Part shown: positions 34,749 through 44,608 of the stretch, piece after piece
Layout: every line of letters starts with the position of its first letter
How positions within the stretch are numbered: the stretch's first letter is position 1
Assembly (NCBI GenBank): GCA_014763665.1
Contig: JACXUY010000002.1
Coordinates: 1-64,000 of the forward strand
Reading direction: 5' to 3'
From: Gammaproteobacteria bacterium
GTDB taxonomy: Bacteria; Pseudomonadota; Gammaproteobacteria; Thiomicrospirales; Thiomicrospiraceae
DNA: 64,000 nucleotides
Position numbers and translations under genes: made by a program
Notes under the pieces: model-generated
Database searches by the model: none
What the model saw: only the letters and a program-made list of their open reading frames with translations
Told to the model about the DNA's origin: nothing

Positions 34749-35492
34749 ATGGCGAAAATCGATTTTGGATTCCAACAAGTAGACTGGACCGAAAAAGCAC
34801 AGCGTGTCAAAGGGGTATTCGATTCCGTTGCCCCGAAATACGACCTAATGAATGATCTCATGTCAATGGGCATTCATCGCTTATGGAAGCGTCATGCCAT
34901 TAATACTTTGGGCTTATTGCCTCATCATCAAGTACTGGACCTAGCTAGCGGAACAGGCGATTTAGCCTTGCGTATCGCACCTTTATTGAACGATCAAGGT
35001 AAAATTACCTTATCAGATATTAACGAGTCGATGCTGAATATTGGCAAGCAGCGCATGATTGATGCGGGTCATCTGCGTGCTGAATATGCGGTTGCCAATG
35101 CTGAATCACTCCCCTTTGCTGATAACAGTTTTGATCGTATCACCATGGCTTTTGGGCTGCGTAATGTGACGGACAAACAGCAAGCGCTGAATGAACTGCA
35201 TCGTGTCCTCAAACCCAATGGCTTGCTCATGGTCGTTGAGTTCTCTAAGGTGATTGACCCACTATTAGCCAAAGGTTACGACTTTTACTCGTTTAATGTC
35301 TTGCCTCACTTAGGGCAATTAGTGGCTAATGACCGCGATAGCTATCAATATCTAGTCGAAAGTATTCGTATGCACCCCGACCAAGAAACGCTGGCCGATA
35401 TGTTCCGACAAGCCGGACTGGTTAAGGTCAGCTATGAAAACCTAACCGCAGGCGTGGTAGCGATTCATAAAGGCTGGAAAACAGCGTCATGA
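34749..35492 (+). CDS. ubiE: Ubiquinone/menaquinone C-methyltransferase
   Basis: SAM-dependent C-methyltransferase of ubiquinone and, where present, menaquinone synthesis. The 247-residue protein has KVRGVFDSVA-like KGVFDSVAPKYDLMNDLMS, SAM motif I LDLASGTGDLA, and RITMAFGLRNVTDKQQAL. It is first in ubiE-ubiJ-ubiB, the conserved order. A family 2 repeat fills the space to hslU. Confidence 0.97.
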   Translation: MAKIDFGFQQVDWTEKAQRVKGVFDSVAPKYDLMNDLMSMGIHRLWKRHAINTLGLLPHHQVLDLASGTGDLALRIAPLLNDQGKITLSDINESMLNIGKQRMIDAGHLRAEYAVANAESLPFADNSFDRITMAFGLRNVTDKQQALNELHRVLKPNGLLMVVEFSKVIDPLLAKGYDFYSFNVLPHLGQLVANDRDSYQYLVESIRMHPDQETLADMFRQAGLVKVSYENLTAGVVAIHKGWKTAS

Positions 35493-36001
35493 TCCCTCCT
35501 CTTATCAATACACTCGCCAATAGTGCTTTAGAAGCCAAATTACGCGCCATCCTTAGATTGGATCCTTTTTGGCGTGAGCAGATGGCACAACTCAATGGAC
35601 TACACCTCTATATTGAATTGATTGACCTGGGCTTTAAGCGTGTCATTCAATTTGGACCAACCGATGTGCATTGTTTAGCGCCCTACACACAAGCCGACGT
35701 GAGATTGATCACGCGTTGTCGTTACTTAGGTTTATTAGCCGATGCGGGACAAACACAGCTCGCTATTGAAGAAGGTCATATGCAACTGATGGGCGATGAG
35801 CAAGCAGTGAAGGCATTATTGCATTTTGTGCGCTGTCATCATGCCGACTGGGAAAGCCAACTGGCACAGATCATGCCCGATGCGCTCGCCTATCAGCTTA
35901 CGACTGTCGGACAACTTGCCATTGAACAACTGCAACATGCTAAACAGAGCCTCAATCAGAGTTATGATTTTTGGCGACGCAATGAATCGACGAGTCATTA
36001 A
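35489..36001 (+). CDS. ubiJ: Ubiquinone biosynthesis accessory factor UbiJ (SCP2 domain)
   Basis: A lipid-binding SCP2-type protein that with UbiK organises the aerobic ubiquinone synthesis complex. It is 170 residues, shorter than the ~200 of E. coli; the SCP2 fold spans residues 10-110 and a helical C-terminus follows. Identification rests on fold hints and on its place between ubiE and ubiB, with a four-base overlap with ubiE. Confidence 0.85.
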   Translation: MIPPLINTLANSALEAKLRAILRLDPFWREQMAQLNGLHLYIELIDLGFKRVIQFGPTDVHCLAPYTQADVRLITRCRYLGLLADAGQTQLAIEEGHMQLMGDEQAVKALLHFVRCHHADWESQLAQIMPDALAYQLTTVGQLAIEQLQHAKQSLNQSYDFWRRNESTSH

Positions 36002-36004
36002 GCT

Positions 36005-37624
36005 ATGATTCGCTCTTACCAACACCTCAAACGCTTGCTTTTTATTCATCGCACGCTGCATAAATACAAACTAGATCAGCAGTTATTAGCTGAAAGCCCT
36101 GTCGCTTTTTTGCTGCCGTTACAATGGCTTGCACCTTGGACTTGGCAAAGCCGATTCAATGGGGACCGCGGTGAAGCCATTCGCTTGGCCTTAGAAACAC
36201 TCGGCCCGATTTTCATTAAATTCGGTCAAGCCTTATCGACACGCCTTGATTTATTACCACCCGACATTGCGCAAGAACTGATTAAACTGCAAGATAAGGT
36301 TCCTCCGTTTGACAGTGAACAAGCGATGAAGCTCATCGAAAGCCAACTGGGTAAACCGATTAACGAGCTCTATCGTCACTTTGATGCCGCTCCCCTTGCC
36401 TCAGCCTCCATTGCCCAGGTTCACACAGCACAATTGCACGATGGTACCTATGTCGTGGTGAAGGTAGTACGTCCAGACATTCTGCCAGTCATTAAACTGG
36501 ATACGGGTATTTTACGTACCCTAGCACGCATTACCGAAACGCTCATTCCTTTCACACGTCGCCTGCACCCTGTCGAGGTGGTGGCTGAGTTTGAAAAAAC
36601 CATTTTAGACGAGTTAGATTTAATGCGCGAAGCTGCTAACGCTGCGCTATTAAAACGCAATTTCGATCATTCTCCCCTGCTTTATGTTCCCGAAATCTAC
36701 TGGTCTCATACCGCCACCCAAGTGATGACCATGGAACGCATTTTTGGCAGCCCCGTTTCCGATGTGGACGCCTTACGTGCGCAAGGGGTTTCGATTGAAA
36801 AGTTATCGGAAAATGGTGTCATTATTTTCTTTACGCAGGTATTCAAACACAACTTTTTCCATGCTGATATGCATCCTGGCAATATTTTTGTCTTGCCAGA
36901 TGGTCGTTATGCCGCCATTGATTTTGGCATTATGGGTACACTCACACCGGAAGACCAGCGCTATCTGGCAGAAAATTTCCTAGCCTTCTTTAATCGTGAT
37001 TACTGGCGTGTCGCTCAACTGCACATCGACTCTAACTGGGTGGATGCAGATACGCGCGTCAATGAGTTAGAAGCTGCCATTCGTTCCGTGTGTGAACCAA
37101 TTTTCGACCGACCACTAAAAGATATTTCTTTCGGCTTGGTGCTATTAAGGCTCTTCCAAGTGGCGCGTCGCTTCAAAATGGAAGTACAACCGCAGCTTGT
37201 ATTGTTGCAAAAAACACTACTGAATATCGAGGGCTTAGGTCGTCAATTGAACGACGAGCTGGACTTGTGGAAAACAGCCAAGCCTTTTTTACAAGAATGG
37301 ATGAACGAACGCCTAGGACCAAAAGGTTTTGTGCGTGGCGTGAAGGAACAACTGCCTTTCCTAATGGAAAACCTACCACAGCTGCCTGCTCAGCACCAAG
37401 CAATGATGAAGACCTTGAGCGCCCAATTGCCTTTACAAAGTGAGCTGTTAAATCGCATGGCACAAGAACAAGCAACAACACGGCGCAACCAGCAGCGTCT
37501 TGCTTTAGGGCTATCACTGGTGTTAATTGGACTGTTACTGCCGCCCAGTTTGGCATTAGCTCAATGGCAGCAAATGAGTTTGGTTGCCTTAGGTCTGTTG
37601 TTGATGGTTTGGAAAAGTCACTAA
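36005..37624 (+). CDS. ubiB: Ubiquinone biosynthesis protein UbiB (ABC1 kinase-like ATPase)
   Basis: Atypical kinase-like ATPase needed for ubiquinone synthesis, possibly extracting lipid intermediates. The KxGQ motif [12 protein letters not shown], the Ala-rich loop ASASIAQVH replacing the glycine-rich loop, [12 protein letters not shown] and AIDFGIMG are all present. The C-terminus has two membrane helices (about 498-535). The ATG lies three bases after ubiJ. Confidence 0.97.
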   Translation: MIRSYQHLKRLLFIHRTLHKYKLDQQLLAESPVAFLLPLQWLAPWTWQSRFNGDRGEAIRLALETLGPIFIKFGQALSTRLDLLPPDIAQELIKLQDKVPPFDSEQAMKLIESQLGKPINELYRHFDAAPLASASIAQVHTAQLHDGTYVVVKVVRPDILPVIKLDTGILRTLARITETLIPFTRRLHPVEVVAEFEKTILDELDLMREAANAALLKRNFDHSPLLYVPEIYWSHTATQVMTMERIFGSPVSDVDALRAQGVSIEKLSENGVIIFFTQVFKHNFFHADMHPGNIFVLPDGRYAAIDFGIMGTLTPEDQRYLAENFLAFFNRDYWRVAQLHIDSNWVDADTRVNELEAAIRSVCEPIFDRPLKDISFGLVLLRLFQVARRFKMEVQPQLVLLQKTLLNIEGLGRQLNDELDLWKTAKPFLQEWMNERLGPKGFVRGVKEQLPFLMENLPQLPAQHQAMMKTLSAQLPLQSELLNRMAQEQATTRRNQQRLALGLSLVLIGLLLPPSLALAQWQQMSLVALGLLLMVWKSH

Positions 37625-37831
37625 ACCAGCTTTAACCGATTGAGCGTCAAAATCTCATCGTAACTGATTTCCCGCTCTCTGCTCTACTGCTTCATTCTCA
37701 AAGATGGTAGGCTGATTCAGCTTGATAAATTGAATTTATAGCCATTACCTAACTCCACTGATTTAAGTGTTGCTAAGTAGGCTAAAAACTTGTGCCATTT
37801 TTTCTGGTATGAAGATTGCTTGATACGCAAT

Positions 37832-37863
37832 AAAAAAGGCTCACATTTTACTGCAAGCCTTTG
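37832..37863 (-). terminator. Terminator after the tRNA-Ser/tRNA-Arg unit
   Basis: Minus strand: AGGCT pairs with AGCCT around a 14-base loop, followed by six T. It begins six bases past the encoded CCA of tRNA-Arg. Confidence 0.7.
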
Positions 37864-37868
37864 ATATA

Positions 37869-37945
37869 TGGTGCGCTCGAAGGGAGTCGAACCCCTGACC
37901 TTTCGGTTCGTAGCCGAATGCTCTATCCAGCTGAGCTACGAGCGC
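37869..37945 (-). tRNA. tRNA-Arg (ACG)
   Basis: 77 nt including an encoded CCA. Acceptor GCGCTCG pairs with CGAGCGC, anticodon loop CTACGAA gives ACG, and the T-arm GGTTCGACTCC is standard. It should be deaminated to ICG and read CGU, CGC and CGA. It follows tRNA-Ser, as at the csrA-serV-argV locus of E. coli. Confidence 0.97.
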
Positions 37946-38011
37946 TTAACTAAGCTAATAATAGTAAACTCTCTTTATTACTAAGTCAAGTTTATTCATC
38001 AATTTATTACT

Positions 38012-38101
38012 TGGCGGTAAGTGAGGGATTCGAACCCTCGATAGAGTTTCCCCTATGCACCCTTAGCAGGGGTGTGCCTTCAGCCACTCGGCCAACTCAC
38101 C
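38012..38101 (-). tRNA. tRNA-Ser (GCT)
   Basis: 90 nt with encoded CCA and the long variable arm of class II tRNAs (CATAGGGG... region). Anticodon loop CTGCTAA gives GCT, reading AGC and AGU. Acceptor GGTGAGT pairs with ACTTACC with one G-U pair. Confidence 0.97.
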
Positions 38102-38204
38102 GTAAAGTAATTCGCTAATTATACGGAGTTAGCCTAGTCTTTGCAAGAATAAAGTCTGAATTTTGTACACTGCTTCTGTTCAGATCTGCTAACTCGATCA
38201 TTTA

Positions 38205-39419
38205 TCACTCGAGGTCAAATGCTGCGTGTAATGATTGCACCGCGCGTTCTAACTCACCTTCACGAATAACCACAGAAATCTTGATTTCTGTCGTGCTAAT
38301 CATTTCAATGTTCACGCCTTCATTATAAAGTACTTCGAACATACGAGCAGCTACACCCGCATGTGAACGCATACCAATACCCACTAAAGACACTTTCACA
38401 ATGCCCTTGTCTGACAAAACTTCTTTCGCACCCATTTCAGTAGCATGCGTATTCAAAATAGCCAAGGCTTTTTCACAATCATTCCGTGCAACGGTAAAGG
38501 TAAAGTCAGTAGTACCCGCAACCGATTGGTTCTGAATAATCATGTCCACTTCGATATTAGCTTCTGAAATCGGCTTTAAAATGGCATAAGCAATACCGGG
38601 ACGATCTGGCACACCTAAAACGGTTAATTTAGCTTCATCACGACTAAAAGCAATACCTGAAATAACGGGATTTTCCATCAACTCTTCCTCTGAACAAATC
38701 AGTGTTCCTTGCGGGTTTTCTTCAAATGTTGATAACACACGTAGGCGCACTTTATACTTGCTGGCAAACTCTACCGAGCGAATTTGTAATACTTTAGAAC
38801 CAAGGCTGGCCATTTCTAGCATTTCATCAAAAGAAATGCGATTCAATCGGCGCGCTTTGGGAACCACACGAGGATCGGTGGTATAAACACCGTCCACATC
38901 GGTATAAATTTGACACTCATCAGCCTTTAAGGCTGCTGCTAAAGCAACTCCAGTGGTATCAGAACCACCACGACCCAGCGTCGTTAAGTTACCCTGCTCG
39001 TCCACACCTTGGAAGCCAGCAATGACGACGACTTTGCCTGCATCTAACTCTGCACGAATTTTTTGGTTATCAATCGACTGAATGCGCGCCTTATTGAATG
39101 ACTGATCGGTGACAATACCCACTTGTTGACCAGTGAAGGAAATGGCGGGAACACCAATACTTTCTAAAGCAATCGCCAATAACCCAATGGTGACCTGCTC
39201 ACCAGTGGTCAGAATCATATCTAACTCACGCGGATTGGGTTTCGCGGTGATTTGCTGTGCCAAGCCAATCAAACGATTGGTCTCTCCCGACATAGCAGAA
39301 ACAACGATGACCAGATCCTTACCTTGCTCACGCCATTTTTTTATTTTTTTGGCCACATTTTGAATGCGTTCGACAGTGCCAATAGAAGTACCGCCGTATT
39401 TTTGAACGATTAACGCCAT
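38205..39419 (-). CDS. lysC: Aspartate kinase
   Basis: First step of lysine, threonine and methionine synthesis from aspartate. The 404-residue protein opens LIVQKYGGTSIGTVERI, has FQGVDEQGNLTTLGRGGSD and two C-terminal ACT domains (about 265-400), so lysine/threonine feedback is likely. It is a monofunctional kinase with no homoserine dehydrogenase. alaS-lysC order is conserved; csrA, which often follows lysC, is absent. Confidence 0.96.
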   Translation of the reverse strand: MALIVQKYGGTSIGTVERIQNVAKKIKKWREQGKDLVIVVSAMSGETNRLIGLAQQITAKPNPRELDMILTTGEQVTIGLLAIALESIGVPAISFTGQQVGIVTDQSFNKARIQSIDNQKIRAELDAGKVVVIAGFQGVDEQGNLTTLGRGGSDTTGVALAAALKADECQIYTDVDGVYTTDPRVVPKARRLNRISFDEMLEMASLGSKVLQIRSVEFASKYKVRLRVLSTFEENPQGTLICSEEELMENPVISGIAFSRDEAKLTVLGVPDRPGIAYAILKPISEANIEVDMIIQNQSVAGTTDFTFTVARNDCEKALAILNTHATEMGAKEVLSDKGIVKVSLVGIGMRSHAGVAARMFEVLYNEGVNIEMISTTEIKISVVIREGELERAVQSLHAAFDLE

Positions 39420-39455
39420 TTTTTTACAGTTTTCCCGTTACCAATTTCAATATAA

Positions 39456-42062
39456 TCAAATCAATTTACTGATGATGTTATCTTTAGCAGCAGCTAAAGC
39501 AGCTGGTAAGGCATCAATATCGCTGCCACCCGCTTGTGCCACATCAGAACGTCCACCGCCCTTACCACCAATCGCTTGCGCTATGCTAGATACCAGCTCA
39601 CCTGCTTTTAGGTTAGCGTGCAAGGCTTTACTTACTGCTGCGATCAGGGTTACTTTACCTGCACTAACCGATGCCAATACCACCGCAGCTGGCTGACACT
39701 TATCACGCACGCGTTCAGCTAATTCACGCAAAGATTTACCGTCAATATCGGCCAGTTGCGCAACCACACACTGCCCAGAAGCCATTTGATGTGCCGCTGC
39801 CACCAACTCACCTTCTTTCGCCAAAGCTAGCGCTAATTTAGCCGACTCCAATTGTTTTTCGAGCGACTTGATCTGTTGCGTCATGGCATCAATACGCTCT
39901 ATGACCTTATCACGAGATACTTTGAAGCTATTCGCCAGCGCCCCTAACTGAGCATCCTGTTGCTGCACATAGGCCAGCGCTTTGACGCTTGCCACCGCTT
40001 CGACACGACGAATACCCGAAGCGACAGCGCCATCACTGACCACTTTAATGAAACCAATTTCACCCGTGCGTTGCACATGGATACCGCCGCAAAGTTCAAT
40101 CGAGGCATCGCCCATATCAACAACGCGCACCACATCACCGTATTTCTCACCGAACAGCGCCATCGCCCCTTTTGCCTTGGCGGCATCAATGCTCATTTGC
40201 TCAATAACGACCGGCAAATTACGCATCACATTGGCATTAATGATGGCTTCAACACGCATCATCTGCTCCGCTGTAATCGGTTCGCCATGCGAGAAGTCAA
40301 AACGCAAGCCGTCAGCATTGACCAACGAACCTTTTTGCTCAACATGCGTTCCCAATACTTCACGCAAAGCAGCGTGTAGCAAATGAGTGGCAGAATGGTG
40401 GGCAACAATCGCTTTGCGCAATTCTGCATTCACTTGCGCGGTTAGTGTCTGACCTTCACTCAGCGTCCCCGCCGTGACAGTGACATGATGTACCCACATA
40501 TCACCTTGTTTTTGCGTGTCGATAACCTGAGCAGAGTTCATGCCACTGGTTAAACTACCGACATCACCCACTTGACCGCCCGACTCGGCATAAAAAGGCG
40601 TTTGATTGAGCACCACCAATGCTGTTTCACCAGCGGATACTTCAAAACGACGTTCACCGCCAACAAAAATAGCCGCAACACTCACTTCCGCTTGTGTCGC
40701 CTCATAGCCTAAGAAAGTTGTCGCTTGATAAAAGTCCGTCACACCCGCCTCACCGGCAGCAAAGCTACTGGCTTTTCGCGCTCGCTCGCGTTGTGCTTGC
40801 ATTTCGCGCTCGAAGCCTGCCTCATCAATGGTCAGATTATGCTCGCGCGCCACATCAGCCGTTAAGTCCACTGGGAAACCATAGGTGTCATAAAGTTTGA
40901 ACACCACTTCACCTGGTAACTCTGAGCCTTTAAGCTCTGCCAGGGCTTCGCCGAGTAGTTTCATACCATTCGCAAGCGTCAGCGCAAAGCGCTCTTCTTC
41001 TTGCAATAAGGCTTGCTCAACCTTGCTTTGTGCTGACGCCAATTCAGGGTAAGCATCACCCATAGTTTGCACTAATGCCTTAACTAATTGATGGAAGAAA
41101 TGACCCTGAATACCCAGCTTGTTACCATGACGCAAGGCACGACGAATAATACGGCGCAGCACATAACCACGACCTTCGTTAGACGGTAAAACGCCATCTA
41201 CAATCATGAAACTGGTACTGCGAATATGATCGGCAATCACGCGTAACGAAGGATGATCCATTGCCGTTGTCGGCGTGAAAGCACGCACGGCATTAATCAG
41301 CGTAACAAAGGTGTCGATTTCATAGTTACTATGCACGCCTTGTAGCACCGCCGCTAAACGCTCTAAGCCCATGCCGGTATCGACCGAAGGCTTAGGTAAA
41401 GGGGTCAGCGTACCATCGGCAGAACGGTCGAACTGCATGAACACCAAGTTCCAAATCTCGATATAACGATCACCATCCTCATCAGGCGAACCAGGTGGAC
41501 CACCGGCAACAGACTCGCCATGATCGTAGAAAATCTCGGTACAAGGACCACAAGGACCCGTATCGCCCATCGACCAAAAGTTATCTTTGGCGCCACAACG
41601 AGATAAACGATCCGCAGGAACGCCCACTTCTTTTAACCAAATATCGGCCGCTTCGTCGTCTTCATAGAACACCGTCACCCAGAGTTTTTCAGCCGGAATA
41701 CCCAAACGTTGTGTGAGCAGCTCCCAAGCAAAAAAGATAGCATCACGTTTGAAATAATCACCAAAGCTAAAATTGCCTAGCATTTCAAAGAAAGTGTGAT
41801 GACGAGCGGTATAACCGACATTATCTAGGTCGTTATGTTTGCCGCCAGCACGAATGCAGCGTTGTACACTCACCGCACGAGGGTAAGCGCGTTTATCCTG
41901 ACCTAAAAATACATCCTTGAACTGCACCATACCCGCATTGGTAAACAACAAGGTCGGATCATTGCCCGGCACTACCGGAGACGAGTGCACACTGGTGTGA
42001 CCTTTCTCGGCAAAAAAACCTGCAAAGGCATCACGAATTTGTTGAGAACTGAGGTTTTTCAT
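39456..42062 (-). CDS. alaS: Alanyl-tRNA synthetase
   Basis: Charges tRNA-Ala. The 868-residue protein has the class II core opening with IRDAFAGFFAEKGHT, the editing domain with zinc ligands HHSATHLLHAAL and CGGIHVQRTGEIG, and the C-Ala domain with GGKGGGRSDVAQAGG. Length is normal for proteobacteria. It lies between recX and lysC with short gaps. Confidence 0.98.
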   Translation of the reverse strand: MKNLSSQQIRDAFAGFFAEKGHTSVHSSPVVPGNDPTLLFTNAGMVQFKDVFLGQDKRAYPRAVSVQRCIRAGGKHNDLDNVGYTARHHTFFEMLGNFSFGDYFKRDAIFFAWELLTQRLGIPAEKLWVTVFYEDDEAADIWLKEVGVPADRLSRCGAKDNFWSMGDTGPCGPCTEIFYDHGESVAGGPPGSPDEDGDRYIEIWNLVFMQFDRSADGTLTPLPKPSVDTGMGLERLAAVLQGVHSNYEIDTFVTLINAVRAFTPTTAMDHPSLRVIADHIRSTSFMIVDGVLPSNEGRGYVLRRIIRRALRHGNKLGIQGHFFHQLVKALVQTMGDAYPELASAQSKVEQALLQEEERFALTLANGMKLLGEALAELKGSELPGEVVFKLYDTYGFPVDLTADVAREHNLTIDEAGFEREMQAQRERARKASSFAAGEAGVTDFYQATTFLGYEATQAEVSVAAIFVGGERRFEVSAGETALVVLNQTPFYAESGGQVGDVGSLTSGMNSAQVIDTQKQGDMWVHHVTVTAGTLSEGQTLTAQVNAELRKAIVAHHSATHLLHAALREVLGTHVEQKGSLVNADGLRFDFSHGEPITAEQMMRVEAIINANVMRNLPVVIEQMSIDAAKAKGAMALFGEKYGDVVRVVDMGDASIELCGGIHVQRTGEIGFIKVVSDGAVASGIRRVEAVASVKALAYVQQQDAQLGALANSFKVSRDKVIERIDAMTQQIKSLEKQLESAKLALALAKEGELVAAAHQMASGQCVVAQLADIDGKSLRELAERVRDKCQPAAVVLASVSAGKVTLIAAVSKALHANLKAGELVSSIAQAIGGKGGGRSDVAQAGGSDIDALPAALAAAKDNIISKLI

Positions 42063-42082
42063 CGCTGTTTTACCAATTTCTA

Positions 42083-42544
42083 TTAATCACTTTCTGTTTT
42101 GAGTGCTAAACGCACCGTATCGCTATCGAACCCTCGATAGCTTAAAAAACGCATTTGCTTTGCCACATCATTTACTGCCTTAGGCAGAGTCGAGCCAAAC
42201 TTTTTTACTCTGACCGAAATGGCCAGTTCTAGCCAATCCACTTCCGCTTCTTGTAAACATTGGCTAACAACTTCAACATCTGCTGCCTTTTGTTGCAGCG
42301 CTTGCAGAATATGGCGCTGTCCGTGACCAAGCCCAATTTCCTTACGAATAAAGGCCTGGACATACCTGACTTCATTCAGCCAATCACTATCGCTTAATTC
42401 AGCCACCACTTCATCTATCCACTCCACACAGTCGGGGTGTTTGTATGACAGCTTACGAATCAGCTCCTGCGTGCCATGCTCTCGCTGTGCCAACAACTGT
42501 TGGGCTTTAGCACGCAGAAGGTCCCGACAATTAGGTAGTGGCAT
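42083..42544 (-). CDS. recX: Regulatory protein RecX
   Basis: Small helical protein that limits RecA filament growth. The 153-residue length and signatures such as [16 protein letters not shown] and [25 protein letters not shown] fit. Its ATG lies inside the last codons of recA, a 14-base overlap, so expression is coupled to recA. Confidence 0.93.
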   Translation of the reverse strand: MPLPNCRDLLRAKAQQLLAQREHGTQELIRKLSYKHPDCVEWIDEVVAELSDSDWLNEVRYVQAFIRKEIGLGHGQRHILQALQQKAADVEVVSQCLQEAEVDWLELAISVRVKKFGSTLPKAVNDVAKQMRFLSYRGFDSDTVRLALKTESD

Positions 42545-43550
42545 CCGTTACTGTCGCTGTCTGAGGCAACTTCTCAGCGCGAATTTTCGCTTCCAACTCA
42601 GCGGCAATATTGGGGTTAGATTTCAGGAATTGACGCACATTGTCTTTACCCTGACCAATCTTCTCGCCATTAAAGCTATACCAAGAACCTGATTTTTCGA
42701 TAATTTTCAACTCAGAAGCTAAGTCAATCAACTCACCTTCGCGTGAAATCCCCTCACCATAAAGAATTTCAAATACCACTTCTTTAAATGGAGGGGCAAT
42801 TTTGTTCTTGACCACTTTAACGCGTGTTTCATTACCTAAAACATCATCACCCTTCTTAATTGAACCGATGCGACGCACATCTAAGCGCACAGAAGCGTAA
42901 AACTTCAACGCATTACCACCGGTAGTGGTTTCGGGGCTACCAAACATAACGCCAATTTTTGAACGAATTTGGTTAATAAATACAACCAAGGTGTTGGTGC
43001 GACTGATGCTACTCGTCAGCTTACGCAAAGCTTGTGACATTAAACGCGCTTGTAAGCCCATATGCGAATCACCCATATCGCCTTCAATTTCGGCTTTAGG
43101 CGTTAAGGCAGCAACCGAGTCAACAATCACCACCTCGACACCACCAGAACGTACCAGCATATCGGTGATTTCTAATGCCTGTTCGCCATTGTCTGGCTGA
43201 GAGATGAGTAGATCTTTAAGATCAACCCCAAGTTTTTCCGCATATTGGGGATCTAGCGCATGCTCTGCATCGACGAAAGCTGCCGTACCGCCCAATTTTT
43301 GGATCTCTGCCACAATGTGCAAGGCCAAGGTCGTTTTACCCGATGATTCTGGACCATAAACTTCAATAATACGACCACGCGGAACACCGCCTGCACCTAA
43401 GGCAATGTCCAGCCCAATAGAACCTGTTGACACCACTTGAATATCACGCATGGCATTACCATCGCCCAAGCGCATAATCGAACCTTTACCAAACTGTTTC
43501 TCGATTTGAGCTAAAGCCGCTGTCAGCGCCTGTTTCTTTTGTTCATCCAT
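42531..43550 (-). CDS. recA: Recombinase RecA
   Basis: Central recombinase and co-protease for LexA cleavage. The 339-residue protein has Walker [14 protein letters not shown], the MAW-like motif [20 protein letters not shown], loop L1 [20 protein letters not shown] and L2 [20 protein letters not shown]. The ATG follows GGAGACTTGATACCTC. I find no CTGT-N8-ACAG LexA box in the 120 bases upstream, which is unusual for a gammaproteobacterium. Confidence 0.98.
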   Translation of the reverse strand: MDEQKKQALTAALAQIEKQFGKGSIMRLGDGNAMRDIQVVSTGSIGLDIALGAGGVPRGRIIEVYGPESSGKTTLALHIVAEIQKLGGTAAFVDAEHALDPQYAEKLGVDLKDLLISQPDNGEQALEITDMLVRSGGVEVVIVDSVAALTPKAEIEGDMGDSHMGLQARLMSQALRKLTSSISRTNTLVVFINQIRSKIGVMFGSPETTTGGNALKFYASVRLDVRRIGSIKKGDDVLGNETRVKVVKNKIAPPFKEVVFEILYGEGISREGELIDLASELKIIEKSGSWYSFNGEKIGQGKDNVRQFLKSNPNIAAELEAKIRAEKLPQTATVTDATT

Positions 43551-43672
43551 GAGGTATCAAGTCTCCTAAAACCAAAAAGCATAATATTGCGAGGATAGTC
43601 ATAAATTATCGCATAAATTCTCGCTTCTCGCGACAGGTAAGCATCGCAAATTGTTTAACATTTGGTTCAGCG

Positions 43673-44176
43673 TTAAACGCTATTCAAATTTGTTTTAGCG
43701 CGCGCTAACAGACCTTCAATTGCCGCAAAGCTTGCCTGTTCACGAATAGACTGACGATCGCCCTGAAAATGGAATAACTGACTATCGAGCGACATGTGAT
43801 GACCCGCCCAAGCAATCCACACACTGCCCACAGGTTTATGTGGTGTACCACCATCAGGTCCAGCAACGCCTGAAATGGCGACAACGAGCTGGGCGTGCGA
43901 TTGCTGCAAACATCCCAGTGCCATCTCTTCAACACATTCTTGACTGACCGCACCATGCGCCATAATCGTGGTTGGTCTGACACCCAGCATTTCATATTTA
44001 GCTTCATAGCTGTAACTGACAAACGTTCGCTCAAACCAACGAGAACTGCCAGCGACTTGTGTGAGATATTGAGCGACCATACCGCCTGTACAAGACTCAG
44101 CAGTGGCCACCATCATTTGCTTTTGAACGAGGCAATCAGCCAACTCTAATACGCGCTGCTCAATTTGTTGTTTCAT
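43673..44176 (-). CDS. pncC: Nicotinamide-nucleotide amidohydrolase (CinA C-terminal family)
   Basis: Deamidates nicotinamide mononucleotide in pyridine-nucleotide salvage. The protein shows the CinA-C signatures MVATAESCTGGMVAQYLT and AISGVAGPDGGTPHKPVGSVWIAW. The ATG at 44176 has AGGA eight bases upstream; one three codons earlier is too close to it. pncC-recA adjacency is conserved. Confidence 0.95.
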   Translation of the reverse strand: MKQQIEQRVLELADCLVQKQMMVATAESCTGGMVAQYLTQVAGSSRWFERTFVSYSYEAKYEMLGVRPTTIMAHGAVSQECVEEMALGCLQQSHAQLVVAISGVAGPDGGTPHKPVGSVWIAWAGHHMSLDSQLFHFQGDRQSIREQASFAAIEGLLARAKTNLNSV

Positions 44177-44261
44177 AACAAACATCCTAACTATTGGGGA
44201 GTATGAGTCACTTTAACACTGGCGAACTTAGGTTTCAAACAAGAAAATAAAGAGTACAAAC

Positions 44262-44296
44262 AAAAAAGCCATCGCTTAATTAAACGATGGCTTTTT
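44262..44296. terminator. Bidirectional terminator downstream of tRNA-Asn
   Basis: AAAAAAGCCATCG pairs with CGATGGCTTTTT, nearly perfect, with A and T runs on both sides. On the minus strand it ends the tRNA-Asn transcript; pncC begins 86 bases further on. Confidence 0.85.
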
Positions 44297-44332
44297 AAAT
44301 TGCTAACAACTCAAGAAGTTGTCAGCTGAATT

Positions 44333-44408
44333 TGGCTCCCCGACCTGGACTCGAACCAGGGACCTGCGGATTAACAGTCCGTCGCTCTACCGACTGAGCT
44401 ATCAGGGA
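44333..44408 (-). tRNA. tRNA-Asn (GTT)
   Basis: 76 nt with encoded CCA. Acceptor TCCCTGA pairs with TCGGGGA (one U-G pair), anticodon loop CTGTTAA gives GTT, and the T-arm is GGTTCGAGTCC. Confidence 0.97.
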
Positions 44409-44478
44409 ATTGTTCTAAACTTAGTTATTCAAAATATTTTAATTGTAATACGTTATTTAACTACAAGTCAAGAGCAAA

Positions 44479-44506
44479 GAGAAGCGCATTATTCAGACTT
44501 CCTTAA
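44479..44506. repeat. Half-unit of a third short intergenic repeat
   Basis: GAAGCGCATTATTCAGACTTCCTTA resembles the right half of the inverted unit at 60640-60702 (CCATTATTCAGACCTTCCTTA). Confidence 0.4.
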
Positions 44507-44608
44507 TACAGTCAAACCCACAAAGCGATTGGAAATCATCTAGCGCGTGGCCCACCCATTTTTTGCTACAATAAAGCTTAACTTTCGCCCCAATTACGCT
44601 AGGATGTT

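Noticed and set aside
39960-40386. Two long ORFs antisense to alaS
   Set aside because: Both are shadows of the alaS editing domain, without ribosome sites.
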